Notes: a model not told the origin generated them from the sequence alone. A stretch of DNA of 30,704 nucleotides from a bacterium (GCA_004562765.1 SFRL01000038.1:1-30704); one strand, 5' to 3'; counted from the first letter of the stretch, positions 8,258 to 16,599 are shown. Program-made: numbers and translations.

Positions 8258-8956
8258 CTATTTACCTTTGAAGCCAACCACAACCTGATACGTCGGATCG
8301 ATGGCCTTGATCACAGTTTCATATAGTTCTTTTACCATTTTCAACGCGATATCATCTGCCTCCTGCGCATTCCCTGGCGTATTGAATTGTAATTCAAGCT
8401 TCTGCCTGAGCTGTCTTTCGATTTCATTGTACTCGGCTACTGTAAGCTTCATTTTTCCGCGCGCCAAAAGGCTTTCCTTCACCTCATCAATGATGATATC
8501 ATCCGGGTTAATGTCCACCGTTTCCAGATAGGCATGATCGATCAATATCTTGATCGTCTTATGTTCCTTATCTTCGATGACATCATCCTTTGTCAGATGA
8601 CTCAGATCGACCACAAAATATCCCTTCCCGGTATATGAAATGGTCTGTGTCTTCTTCATAAAATCAAAGTCGATCTGCTGGATCAGTCTGCTGGTAAGCA
8701 ACGTAGATACCGTTCCTTCCTGCTCGCTTACGATCAACTTTCTCGTTTCATTCTGATTTGACAGGATCACGTCTGAGAAGCACACTTCGATCCTGCTTCC
8801 TTCCAGATAGATCACATCTGCCTCCAGCTTTTCGAGACCATCAGAAAAATCATCCTTCGCCTGATTTTTTTTATGTATCGCACCCCAGAGCATAATGATC
8901 ACGATCGCCGCCAAAACTACTATACAGAGGATATTCAATAGCTTCTTTTTCATCAT
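8258..8956 (-). CDS. DUF4230 membrane-anchored protein
   Basis: A 232-residue protein with one N-terminal membrane helix (about residues 5-25) and an outer domain resembling DUF4230 (strand-rich, ending with NPTYQVVVGFKGK-like sequence). The family has no assigned function. Its first ATG overlaps the TGA of the upstream membrane protein gene (GAATGATG), with GAGGAAAA as a probable RBS, so the pair is translationally coupled. The two products may act together in the membrane. The name rests on remembered family features, with no search behind it. Confidence 0.7.
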   Translation of the reverse strand: MMKKKLLNILCIVVLAAIVIIMLWGAIHKKNQAKDDFSDGLEKLEADVIYLEGSRIEVCFSDVILSNQNETRKLIVSEQEGTVSTLLTSRLIQQIDFDFMKKTQTISYTGKGYFVVDLSHLTKDDVIEDKEHKTIKILIDHAYLETVDINPDDIIIDEVKESLLARGKMKLTVAEYNEIERQLRQKLELQFNTPGNAQEADDIALKMVKELYETVIKAIDPTYQVVVGFKGK

Positions 8957-9816
8957 TCGTTTTCCTCATCCAAAACACAGTGATCAGCCAATGCGTGATG
9001 CTGCACGTCCTTTTTCCTGCGATATTTTGCCACGTCGGGCACAGCAAACTTTATCTGGAAAAGCTCCGCCAACAACCATTTGAAAAAAAACAGATTGATC
9101 AGCGGCAGTATGAAGGTTGTGATGATCATGATCGCAATCGAATTCATGCATTTTTTGATCATATTGTTAAAATACTGTAGCAGATCCTTAACTCCCTGTA
9201 TCGCCGTTTTAAATGCTCCGGACAATTTCTCAAAAATCGTCTGTTCCGTATCTTCACTTAATACAATCTCATTGATCGTATCAGATCCCTTTTGCGTGTC
9301 GTGGATTGTTTCATCCACGTACTCCAGGTACTCTTTCCCCACATAATTTGTCACATGTGTGCTGCAGGGAATGACCAGCACCAGCGCCAGACCAAGAAGC
9401 CCGATCTTCTTTCCGAAATTTATAAAAAATTCCTTTCTGATAGCGTAGCCAAACGCATAGAGCAGGCATCCGATGGGAATGATCGCAAGAAAGGATGCTT
9501 TGATCCCCTGCATCAATATGAGCCGTTCTACAAAAAGTACGATCAGAATAAAGATAAAATACTTATTCATATCTGCCAGTGATTCCGCCAGCGGACTGGC
9601 AAAATCATCCGGAAGTGCGGAGATTGCCAGAGAAGTAGCTAACGTAGCTCCCGCAAATTCCATGACTGTCGTCTTACTTTTTTCTACGCTCTCCAGAGAA
9701 GTCTGAACGAACTGCGTCTGCGGAATTTTTTCAGACAACACAAAAAATGACAACACTGCAACAAAAACCGGAATCAACAGATTCAAAACCCATTTACTCT
9801 TTTGTACCGATAACAT
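8953..9816 (-). CDS. Multi-pass membrane protein of unknown function
   Basis: A 287-residue protein that I do not recognise. Hydrophobic stretches at about residues 10-27, 85-102, 108-125, 137-152 and 226-250 suggest five membrane segments. Between the fourth and fifth is an acidic stretch predicted to be amphipathic (EYVDETIHDTQKGSDTINEIVLSEDTEQTIFEKLSGAFKTA). The C-terminal tail is charged and His-rich. RBS AAAGGAGAA lies a few nt before the ATG. Coupling with the DUF4230 gene suggests a common complex. No promoter is visible in the short space before it, which holds repeat copy B, so it may be read from the lipoprotein gene upstream. Confidence 0.75.
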   Translation of the reverse strand: MLSVQKSKWVLNLLIPVFVAVLSFFVLSEKIPQTQFVQTSLESVEKSKTTVMEFAGATLATSLAISALPDDFASPLAESLADMNKYFIFILIVLFVERLILMQGIKASFLAIIPIGCLLYAFGYAIRKEFFINFGKKIGLLGLALVLVIPCSTHVTNYVGKEYLEYVDETIHDTQKGSDTINEIVLSEDTEQTIFEKLSGAFKTAIQGVKDLLQYFNNMIKKCMNSIAIMIITTFILPLINLFFFKWLLAELFQIKFAVPDVAKYRRKKDVQHHALADHCVLDEENE

Positions 9817-9844
9817 ACGTTCTCCTTTCCTGATCCATCAGCGG

Positions 9845-9903
9845 TAATGACAAAGGGCGCTTCTCATGGCAATGGGCGATGGTCGTGGCAAAAGAAGCGT
9901 CCC
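9845..9903 (-). repeat. Structured intergenic repeat, copy B (no hairpin attached)
   Basis: A ~59-bp match to copies A and C. The end pairing is best here: GGGCGCTTCT pairs with AGAAGCGTCCC apart from one bulged base. It starts 8 nt after the TAG of the lipoprotein gene and ends about 28 nt before the next start codon, so it occupies almost the whole intergenic space. Confidence 0.8.
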
Positions 9904-9911
9904 TGCTACCC

Positions 9912-11624
9912 CTACCCGGCATACATCAAGCCGTCCAGCAGTTCCCAGATATTTGTTCCATTGATGGTATCGCCGTTTTCACTGTCCAGCTGAATGTAAT
10001 ATAAAGTATCTGTGTCATACATTGTATCCGTATTTACCATAAAGTAATTCAGATCATATTCTTCTGATTCAGGCACATAATCGATGGCTCTCACTCCCCA
10101 GACTTCCGTCTTCGTAGCAGACACGATCTTAAAGAAAGTTCCTGCCGGAAGAACACCGTTTTCATCAATTACTGTGCCGTCTTCCTTCATGACTTTGCAC
10201 GGAATACCTGTTTTTGCTTTCAGCAAAAATCCCGCATCAACCGTATATACCTGATCATCCGATACCGGAAGTCCCTGCTCCCCAACATGGTATTTTTTTG
10301 TTCCGTTGTAGGTGCTTAAGGTATCCAGCCGCGAACTCAGGTAAAACTGTTCCGGATTTACAAAAACCGGGCAGTTCGTTTCATAATAATACCTGCCATC
10401 TTCCTCACGACTGACATATGTACCGGGCATAAACAGATTGCTGTTGCCGTCACCCCATGGAACCAGAGTACCTGTTGTCAGATCAAAGACCTCAAGAACC
10501 GAGTAATCGCTTTCCATACGATGAAAAACATACAAGTATGCTGCATCCTTGCATTTTACCAGATAACACTCTGCACTGTAATCTTCTACGTCACTCTTGA
10601 TCATCTGATTATTCAGCAGAATCTCTGTTGTATAATAATCATATTCGTCCACACTGCGATCCACAGTGATCGTCTCTTTGACGCCATCACTGTTCAGATC
10701 AACAACACATTCCTCATATGCATACAGTTCCAAAACATACTGTTCCTGCGGCTCAAAATAAGATCCATCCAAAAGATCCGGATAATCTTCATATGCCAGG
10801 TCAACGATCTGCATCCCTGCTGCATAAGGCGCCAGCTCATACTGGTTAAAATAAAGCGTGATACCAAACGGATCCATGCTCCATGTAAAACCATCCAGTT
10901 CATATTCAGCGATCAGTTTGTGTACATCATCATAAAAGATATCTCCGAAGTGGTCATTTAACAGTTTTGCCACCACAGCCTTGCATTCATCCGCATCGGT
11001 AACGATATCGGAAAGCGTCACCCGCGCTCCGGTATTGACGTCAAAGGTCATACCGGTGATCATATATCCTCCGTGGGCCCCGCCATAGTAACTCTCATTC
11101 TGTTCCACGAAACTAAAATAATTCCCATCTGCCCTCTCTACGGTACGTGTTGTCCGGTCTAAAAGATCCGTGCCAAATCCACCTTCCACAACGACTTCCT
11201 GAAAGCTTTCCATCATGCTGTTCATGGTTGTTTCCATAACACTGGCATGTTCATCCCGGAGGCCCTCCAGCGCTTTTGCCAGATTCGGATATGCCTTCGC
11301 ACTTTCTTCGTCCAATAAAAGACTTTGCTGCTCGGTTTCCACCGAGTGCCACTCATCATTCACACTATCGGAATACTGACAGCCCACACTGGTACAGATA
11401 ACATTGAGCAAGGTGGGCGCTTCTTCTGCCTCCTCCACCTCTTCTTCCGGCACCGATGTTTCTTCCGGCTGTTCTTCCGGTTTTGGAATCTGTTCTGCTT
11501 CCTGCTTCACCGGATCCGTTTCCTGGGGTTTTTCTTCTTCTGTCACTGCACCGCAGGCAGTCACATTCACGAGCATCGCCAGTACTAACAATGCACGCAG
11601 CCATCTGTTTCCCAACCTTTTCAT
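9912..11624 (-). CDS. Lipoprotein with DUF3298/RsiV-like domain
   Basis: A 570-residue surface lipoprotein. A signal peptide ends in the lipobox VTAC, with the lipidated Cys at residue 24. A Pro/Glu-rich linker follows (about 25-65), then a DUF4163/DUF3298-like region (about 70-275). That fold is found in RsiV, the lysozyme-sensing anti-sigma factor, but no sigma factor gene is next to it here. The C-terminal half holds a DLNSDGVKE motif like an EF-hand/FG-GAP repeat and an SH3-like stretch near the end. The ATG at 11624 has AGGAGG 6 nt upstream and is preferred to the ATG at 11645. Function is probably extracellular binding; the ligand is unknown. Confidence 0.8.
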   Translation of the reverse strand: MKRLGNRWLRALLVLAMLVNVTACGAVTEEEKPQETDPVKQEAEQIPKPEEQPEETSVPEEEVEEAEEAPTLLNVICTSVGCQYSDSVNDEWHSVETEQQSLLLDEESAKAYPNLAKALEGLRDEHASVMETTMNSMMESFQEVVVEGGFGTDLLDRTTRTVERADGNYFSFVEQNESYYGGAHGGYMITGMTFDVNTGARVTLSDIVTDADECKAVVAKLLNDHFGDIFYDDVHKLIAEYELDGFTWSMDPFGITLYFNQYELAPYAAGMQIVDLAYEDYPDLLDGSYFEPQEQYVLELYAYEECVVDLNSDGVKETITVDRSVDEYDYYTTEILLNNQMIKSDVEDYSAECYLVKCKDAAYLYVFHRMESDYSVLEVFDLTTGTLVPWGDGNSNLFMPGTYVSREEDGRYYYETNCPVFVNPEQFYLSSRLDTLSTYNGTKKYHVGEQGLPVSDDQVYTVDAGFLLKAKTGIPCKVMKEDGTVIDENGVLPAGTFFKIVSATKTEVWGVRAIDYVPESEEYDLNYFMVNTDTMYDTDTLYYIQLDSENGDTINGTNIWELLDGLMYAG

Positions 11625-11670
11625 CTCCGACCTCCTGACACGCATTTTCTTGAATAGTTACCTCTACTCA

Positions 11671-11698
11671 TTTTTATATACATTTTCGTTTTCGTCAA
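11671..11698 (-). promoter_or_regulatory. Possible promoter of the lipoprotein gene
   Basis: TTGACG (11693-11698), a 16-nt spacer and TAAAAA (11671-11676) read toward the lipoprotein gene. The -10 is weak. This is the only promoter-like pair in the gap. Confidence 0.35.
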
Positions 11699-11718
11699 GT
11701 GCGACTGTGCTTATATCA

Positions 11719-12534
11719 TCACTCATTCCGTACTTTTTCCACTGCACCCTTTGTGAACAGGTTCTCTTTTGCACCACGCATAACAGGAAGCAGCTTCTTT
11801 GTCTTTATCAGATAGGAGAGGTTTTGCCTCGAACACTGCAGCATATCACAGGCGGTTGTCGTGTCCACCAGATTTTTCTGCACAAAACCCAGCATATCAT
11901 TTGCACTGAGCGGCAATAATACTCCTTCTTTTCTCACCGCAGACGCAGCGATCTCAATCGAATCATTGAAGGTAATACAATATCCGCCAACTCCCACTTT
12001 TACTGATTCTAACAGTGCCTCGTTTTTCAGAATATGGCAAACATCCCTATCATGATCTGCCATTTTTGACAGATCAAGCTTCCTTACCGTGTTGTCGTAA
12101 AACAGACAGATGATCTGACTGTCTTCTGCCAGAAAACACTCACTGATATTTTTTTGCGTTCTTTCTTTTATATCTTCCGGCAATTGTTCCCTTAGTATTG
12201 CTTCGATATAGCAACTGTCCTGAGCGCACATGCCTTTTGATAATTCCAGAAGCGTCATCTCGTTATATTCCTTCAATTTCGCATTCTTTAGAATAGACCC
12301 TATGTTCTGACGTCCGCTGGGTATGACTCTTTCCCGAACCCAGAGAACCGCAAGGGACGCCGGCACTGTGTATATTCCTTTTTTTACCAATCCCTGAAAC
12401 AGGAGCGGCGCTTCCCACTCATCCAACCAGTCAGCAAGTTCTATGACATAGGCTTCTGCTTTTTCATAATAAAATAAATATCCGATCGCTAAATTCTGTT
12501 CTGATTCTTTGTCATAAATTGCATAAATCTTCAT
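11719..12534 (-). CDS. HipA-like kinase partner: DUF2442-like domain plus C-terminal HTH
   Basis: A 271-residue protein with three parts. Residues 1-115 form an N-terminal domain with a conserved-looking block (PSGRQNIGSILKNAKLKEYN, then GMCAQDSCYIEAI). Residues about 128-203 resemble DUF2442 (IICLFYDNTVRKLDLS...VGGYCITFNDSIEIAAS). Residues about 211-270 look like a MerR/excisionase-type helix-turn-helix (DTTTACDMLQCSRQNLSYLIKTKKLL). Its start lies inside the last 23 nt of the kinase gene, so translation is probably coupled. It is the obvious candidate to bind the 20-bp palindrome at the operon promoter and to be an antitoxin, kinase substrate or both. Domain names are from memory of families, and the role is inference. 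Base composition is more AT-rich than the genes on either side. Confidence 0.65.
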   Translation of the reverse strand: MKIYAIYDKESEQNLAIGYLFYYEKAEAYVIELADWLDEWEAPLLFQGLVKKGIYTVPASLAVLWVRERVIPSGRQNIGSILKNAKLKEYNEMTLLELSKGMCAQDSCYIEAILREQLPEDIKERTQKNISECFLAEDSQIICLFYDNTVRKLDLSKMADHDRDVCHILKNEALLESVKVGVGGYCITFNDSIEIAASAVRKEGVLLPLSANDMLGFVQKNLVDTTTACDMLQCSRQNLSYLIKTKKLLPVMRGAKENLFTKGAVEKVRNE

Positions 12535-13336
12535 AATGGCACCACCTTGACCAGATCATTTCCCATATTTTATCCAAATGTTTCGGAGTCAGTACTCCCT
12601 GTAGATCTTCGAATAAAATGTTCTTGTCTGATTCTTTTAATGAAGTATGAAATATATGTGCTTTATCCGAGATCAGTTCCAGATTTGTCAAAGGAAAACG
12701 ACTTCCGATAAAGTTATTGCATGGTCTTTCTGCCAGACAGTCAAATGCTTCTATTTCTGCCTCTGTGTAGCAGGAGCAAAGCAATGACAATCCATGATCA
12801 AACAGCGGGGCGATCCTGAGTGTATGCTTTCGTGCATTTCTTAATACTTCTATATTTGCTCCGTGCCTGTCTCTGTTTTGGATCAGATAATCAACAACCA
12901 GCATTTTATCAATGTAATCCTGCCATCCATTCCTCTTGCAGAATTCATAATGCGATTCAGTGCCGGACTGATTGATCTGATAATAATTATCCAGCGCTGT
13001 TTTTGTTTCGCCACGTACTTTGAAGTCGCCGGATGAACAAATATAGGTATTATATATTTTTCCATCAATTTCAATATCCGCATGGATCAGTTGATACTCT
13101 AAATGTTCCACGCCTAAAATGCTTAGCAGTCTGCCTACAATGATCTCGTTGACACATTCATGACCAATGATTCCTTTCTCACTGTCATAGTTCGATAGTT
13201 TATAATATATCTTTTTTCCTGAAATCGTTGATTGCGATTTTAAAAATGTTCCGGCTGTACCGCTGGACTGCCTTGTATGTGACCACTTTAAATATGTGAG
13301 ATCCTGTTTTTCATTGATTACTTTTGGTTCCATCAC
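12512..13336 (-). CDS. HipA-like serine/threonine kinase (short, HipT-type)
   Basis: A 274-residue HipA-fold kinase. The catalytic loop NRDRHGAN is at 154-161 (HipA family NxDRHxxN; catalytic Asp156). The metal-binding DFG equivalent is APLFDHGLSL, Asp180. Near the N-terminus SSGTAGTFLK (24-33) may be the phosphate-binding loop. It lacks the N-terminal subdomain of full HipA (about 440 residues), so in size it is nearer to HipT. HipA and HipT phosphorylate aminoacyl-tRNA synthetases and cause growth arrest; the target here is unknown. The start is GTG (13336) or ATG (13333), both served by AAAGGAGG. Unlike hipBA, the kinase is first and the DNA-binding protein second. Confidence 0.85.
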   Translation of the reverse strand: MMEPKVINEKQDLTYLKWSHTRQSSGTAGTFLKSQSTISGKKIYYKLSNYDSEKGIIGHECVNEIIVGRLLSILGVEHLEYQLIHADIEIDGKIYNTYICSSGDFKVRGETKTALDNYYQINQSGTESHYEFCKRNGWQDYIDKMLVVDYLIQNRDRHGANIEVLRNARKHTLRIAPLFDHGLSLLCSCYTEAEIEAFDCLAERPCNNFIGSRFPLTNLELISDKAHIFHTSLKESDKNILFEDLQGVLTPKHLDKIWEMIWSRWCHYEDLCNL

Positions 13337-13377
13337 ATCCCCCTCCTTTCAGACTATGATTTCCTATTCCCTCCAAT

Positions 13378-13409
13378 ATTATAGGTTTTTATTTGACGCG
13401 CGTCAAATA
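13378..13409 (-). promoter_or_regulatory. Promoter with perfect 20-bp palindromic operator for the HipA-like operon
   Basis: On the minus strand TTGACG (13401-13406), a 17-nt spacer and TATAAT (13378-13383). A perfect palindrome at 13390-13409, with core ATTTGACGCGCGTCAAAT, covers the -35 box. A protein bound there would block RNA polymerase, so the operon is very likely negatively regulated, probably by its own HTH partner. Confidence 0.85.
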
Positions 13410-13445
13410 TTTTTATTTTATATTCGAAGTTTCCTATACGACAAA

Positions 13446-13483
13446 AGGCTTGCGATACCGCTTATCTGCGATATCACAAGCCT
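13446..13483 (-). terminator. Hairpin, likely terminator of the long minus-strand run (hairpin part of composite repeat C)
   Basis: The arm AGGCTTGCGATACCG pairs with the complement of AGGCTTGTGATATCG around a short loop. On the minus strand TTTTGT follows. It is a close copy of 3404-3443. It separates the GNAT-like gene from the HipA-like operon promoter. Confidence 0.6.
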
Positions 13484-13507
13484 CTATAAATTATGCACAT
13501 ATTTTGA

Positions 13508-13566
13508 CCATGGCAAAGGGCGCTCCTTATGACAATGGGCGATGGTCGTGGCAGAAAGAACGTCCC
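13508..13566 (-). repeat. Structured intergenic repeat, copy C
   Basis: A ~59-bp match to copies A and B. Its CGTCCC end touches the TAG stop codon of the GNAT-like gene directly. Together with the hairpin at 13446-13483 it forms the same ~121-bp composite as copy A. Confidence 0.8.
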
Positions 13567-14405
13567 TAAATCCGAAAGCCAAGTGACCATTCATTGATCT
13601 TCCGACACGAGGCTACCGGAACTAATTTTTCTACAAGTTCTGCCACCCTTCGATCGATCACCGGAATCAGCACTACTGCATCTGCCGGTAACAGCTGCTC
13701 TGCCTGTGTCAGTGCAGAAACAAGCATACTTACCAGTTCCCTGGGTTCCACTGCCCACGCACAGGAAAAGATCAGGTCATTCTCCTGACGCTCAAACAGC
13801 AGGACTCCTTCCGGTTCAATGCCATTCATATAGACCACACTGATGTTTTCGTCATACTGGCTCCAATCTACCGGTGTGGTCAGCGGAACTGCCCGCTCAT
13901 CTGCCAAAATCGCCTTTACAAGCCTTTTTCTTTTTTCTTCATTGAAGGCATGCAGGGATCGGACATTCTTTGATGTCTGCCGGTGCAAGATCGTCGTATC
14001 CTTCACATGTTCCAGTGTCAGCTCATACACCCGATTCGATACGAGATCTTTACGAAATCCCAGCGTCTGCAAGATCCATGCCACCGGTTCTTCTTCCTGT
14101 TCATCTGCAAAATCAATAAATACACCGTTTAACATGCCTGCCTGTTTCGTTCGTTCCACCCTGCGCTCTACGAATCTTAATGCATCCTCCGTTTCCCTGT
14201 AATATTCAGAGAAATTCAGCCATACCAGTTCCATCCAGCCTTCCTGTTGTCGAAACAGGATGACACCAACTGCCTCATCTTCCCAGCTGTCATATGCTCC
14301 GACAGCCATTAATTCTCCCTGTTCAATCTCTCTCACATACCGAAAAGGAATCAGCGGTGCAAAGACATTCGGAACCTGCTGCCCTATGAAATACTCCTGA
14401 ATCAT
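13566..14405 (-). CDS. GNAT-like protein of unknown substrate
   Basis: A 279-residue soluble protein that looks like an acyltransferase (GNAT) fold, possibly two weak GNAT halves in tandem (about 1-135 and 140-279). Supporting patterns in the first half are the strand EAVGVILF, then MELVWLNFSEYYRETEDALRFVERRVERTKQAG, then LQTLGFRKD, resembling motif A and the GF near the GNAT end. The usual Q/RxxGxG/A acetyl-CoA loop is not evident, so it may be inactive or bind something else. The ATG lies 11 nt after the stop of the 721-residue gene, with AGGAGGG as RBS. It is last in the run before the repeat and hairpin. Not recognised beyond fold level. Confidence 0.7.
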   Translation of the reverse strand: MIQEYFIGQQVPNVFAPLIPFRYVREIEQGELMAVGAYDSWEDEAVGVILFRQQEGWMELVWLNFSEYYRETEDALRFVERRVERTKQAGMLNGVFIDFADEQEEEPVAWILQTLGFRKDLVSNRVYELTLEHVKDTTILHRQTSKNVRSLHAFNEEKRKRLVKAILADERAVPLTTPVDWSQYDENISVVYMNGIEPEGVLLFERQENDLIFSCAWAVEPRELVSMLVSALTQAEQLLPADAVVLIPVIDRRVAELVEKLVPVASCRKINEWSLGFRI

Positions 14406-14416
14406 AACACGCCCTC

Positions 14417-16582
14417 CTATCTGTGGTCCGCTCTTCGCGCCGCAAGTGTATTCTCATGCGATCTGTGCATCATTACCAAATAATCCTCTATGGTCATACC
14501 CAGAGTGCGTAACCCCTTTCCACCATCTTCTGTCAGTTCACGAAACGTATTTTTCTGTGTATGTGAAATTAACGTCACACGATTCTGTATCATTTCTGTC
14601 AATGCACCGCCGAAATCCCACAGCTCGATCATTCGCTCCTGCACCGGTTTCTCCAATTCGTCGAACATCGGTGATTTACACATAACACTACACATATCGC
14701 GCATTGCCTGCGCTTTTTTATATACTTTGGTCAGAGTCTCTACAGAATGGTATACATCCTCCATCGACTGTTTCTGAAATACTGCTTCATGTGCCTCTAC
14801 ATACGCATGCATATCCTCATAGGCATGTTCAACCACTCCCAGCAATGCCGGAAACTCGGCCAGCCGTTCTTCCTTCGTACAAGCCATTCCGTGCTTCCTG
14901 TCTTCGATGATATTCCCCTGCTCATCCTTTTGATCTCCAAGATATTTTCCCTGTGCAAATTTCACGAGACCGATCTTACGCGCTTTCGCCTCCTCCGCAT
15001 CAAGTCCCTCAATCGTGCCATTCACAGGCATCAGCATACGGACAACATCACGATATCCGCCACCATTGGGATCATTTTCTGTCACCTGACATCTATCATG
15101 AACAAAAGCAGTATATGCAATCTCAACGGGAGAACAGCTCAACAATTTCTCCTCTTGTTGATTCTGTGGAGCCTCTAATGCAAGGGTCAACTTACTAAGC
15201 AAAGAATTCTTCTTTTCCTGAGTCAGATCGGCATCCTGTTCGATCTGCGCGATCCTTTCCCTGATCCGCGTTTCATATGCAGCGCGGTCACCATATAATT
15301 CACCAACTTTCTGATCAAGTTCTGCTACAAAGGCACTCGTATTCCAATGCTTTTCGATATAGACCGCCAGTGTCGGATCCGGCGCCGTCCCCCTGATCAG
15401 ATATTTCAAATATGCCGCTGCGGCATCCATCGCCATCTCATGCTGTCTGACCACAAAGTCATTCTTGTCCTGCCATGCCTTCAGATAGTCCAGCATCTTC
15501 ACATTCTTACTCACAGTCATATTTGCAGCTCTCATCTCCTGATTCAGATTGGCAAATGCCACACTGTGTTGCATATATTCCCCATATATACTTGTGATCA
15601 GCTTCTGCATTTCCGGAGCATAAGGTCCGTTCTCTGAGATGAGGGTGCGCAAATTGACGATATCATCCTTGTAGATATTCATGATCGGCTGGTCAATATC
15701 TAAGATCTGTCTCGATGATTCCTTGTCAGTGTTCGTCCATTCATGATATTGCTCTTTGTAAGCGTCTGTTTTCTTAATGCGCTCAAACAACATTCCACCG
15801 ATCAGCATATCACGGTTTTTCACATAATGCTCGTAGCTTTCAACCGCTAAGGATATATGCTGCATCGCTTTCGTTTTTTCCCTTCCGGAGACTCTTTTTC
15901 CGGATTCGGTGATTCCTCCAGCCATTATCCAGGTCTGCAATACATCATTCAATTTTTCCAAAAGCTGCATATCATATTCCGCTTCTAATCTCTCGGTCGT
16001 ACTTTTGGGGGCAGCATTCTTTACGCGCGCGGCTAACGCATCACGTTTTAACAGCAGATCACTGATGCGTTCTTCACGTGTCTGCGCATCAATCTCCTCA
16101 TTCTTCACCCGGGTATAGAATTCTGTTCCCTGCATCGCAGGATCAGCCGGCTGGTGATTCTGTTCCTTTTTCTCCCTGTACATTTGCAGAACATTTGAAG
16201 CAGAAGCATCGGCAGACTGTTTGAGCTGACCGTTCACATGGGCTCCCATTCTGGCCTGTGCATCCGTTTCCTGTTTGGATTTTTTCTTTTTCCCCGATTC
16301 CGTGATCTGCCGGACCCTGCTGGCTTCTTTTCGCTCCTCACAGTAGCTTTTCATAACCTCGGTCGTTGCAAATTCCATCTTACCAAAAGAGGTTTTCTGT
16401 ATTCCAAACAAACGCATCCGGACATGTCCCTGCTCCATCGCAGACATGTATTCCCTCTCAAGCTGCTGGTTTTCAGGCTCTTTAAATATACCTGTCGCAT
16501 TCTTTTCGATACTTTTCAGTTCTTCAGACATGTACGCTGTGCCCTGCTGAAACCTCTCTCTAAATACAGCCTCCTGATCCAT
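14417..16582 (-). CDS. Large, mostly helical protein of unknown function
   Basis: A 721-residue protein, charged, with no membrane segment or signal peptide. I do not recognise a family. Long helical stretches are likely (for example residues 165-215 and 380-470). A Lys/Gln-rich, probably disordered region lies at about 95-160 (SGKKKKSKQETDAQARMG). No catalytic motif is evident. Its ribosome site is a run of ten G (16590-16599 on the minus strand) 7 nt before the ATG. It stands between a LytTR-PAS regulator and a GNAT-like protein in a tight run. A scaffold or secreted/cytosolic toxin-like role could be imagined, but nothing in the sequence supports one. Confidence 0.75.
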   Translation of the reverse strand: MDQEAVFRERFQQGTAYMSEELKSIEKNATGIFKEPENQQLEREYMSAMEQGHVRMRLFGIQKTSFGKMEFATTEVMKSYCEERKEASRVRQITESGKKKKSKQETDAQARMGAHVNGQLKQSADASASNVLQMYREKKEQNHQPADPAMQGTEFYTRVKNEEIDAQTREERISDLLLKRDALAARVKNAAPKSTTERLEAEYDMQLLEKLNDVLQTWIMAGGITESGKRVSGREKTKAMQHISLAVESYEHYVKNRDMLIGGMLFERIKKTDAYKEQYHEWTNTDKESSRQILDIDQPIMNIYKDDIVNLRTLISENGPYAPEMQKLITSIYGEYMQHSVAFANLNQEMRAANMTVSKNVKMLDYLKAWQDKNDFVVRQHEMAMDAAAAYLKYLIRGTAPDPTLAVYIEKHWNTSAFVAELDQKVGELYGDRAAYETRIRERIAQIEQDADLTQEKKNSLLSKLTLALEAPQNQQEEKLLSCSPVEIAYTAFVHDRCQVTENDPNGGGYRDVVRMLMPVNGTIEGLDAEEAKARKIGLVKFAQGKYLGDQKDEQGNIIEDRKHGMACTKEERLAEFPALLGVVEHAYEDMHAYVEAHEAVFQKQSMEDVYHSVETLTKVYKKAQAMRDMCSVMCKSPMFDELEKPVQERMIELWDFGGALTEMIQNRVTLISHTQKNTFRELTEDGGKGLRTLGMTIEDYLVMMHRSHENTLAARRADHR

Positions 16583-16589
16583 AACGGTA

Positions 16590-16599
16590 CCCCCCCCCC
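16590..16599 (-). promoter_or_regulatory. Homopolymer G10 ribosome-binding site
   Basis: On the minus strand ten G are followed by TACCGTT and the ATG of the 721-residue gene. This is the only Shine-Dalgarno-like sequence before it. Such tracts can change length during replication. Confidence 0.7.

Noticed and set aside
11404..11919. Plus-strand 171-codon open frame
   Set aside because: It is antisense to the lipoprotein 5' end and the HTH partner, is Ser/Cys/Phe-rich and has no RBS. It is a shadow of the Pro/Glu-rich linker.
3404..13566. The three repeats as a CRISPR array
   Set aside because: Copies are kilobases apart with genes between them, and no cas genes are present.
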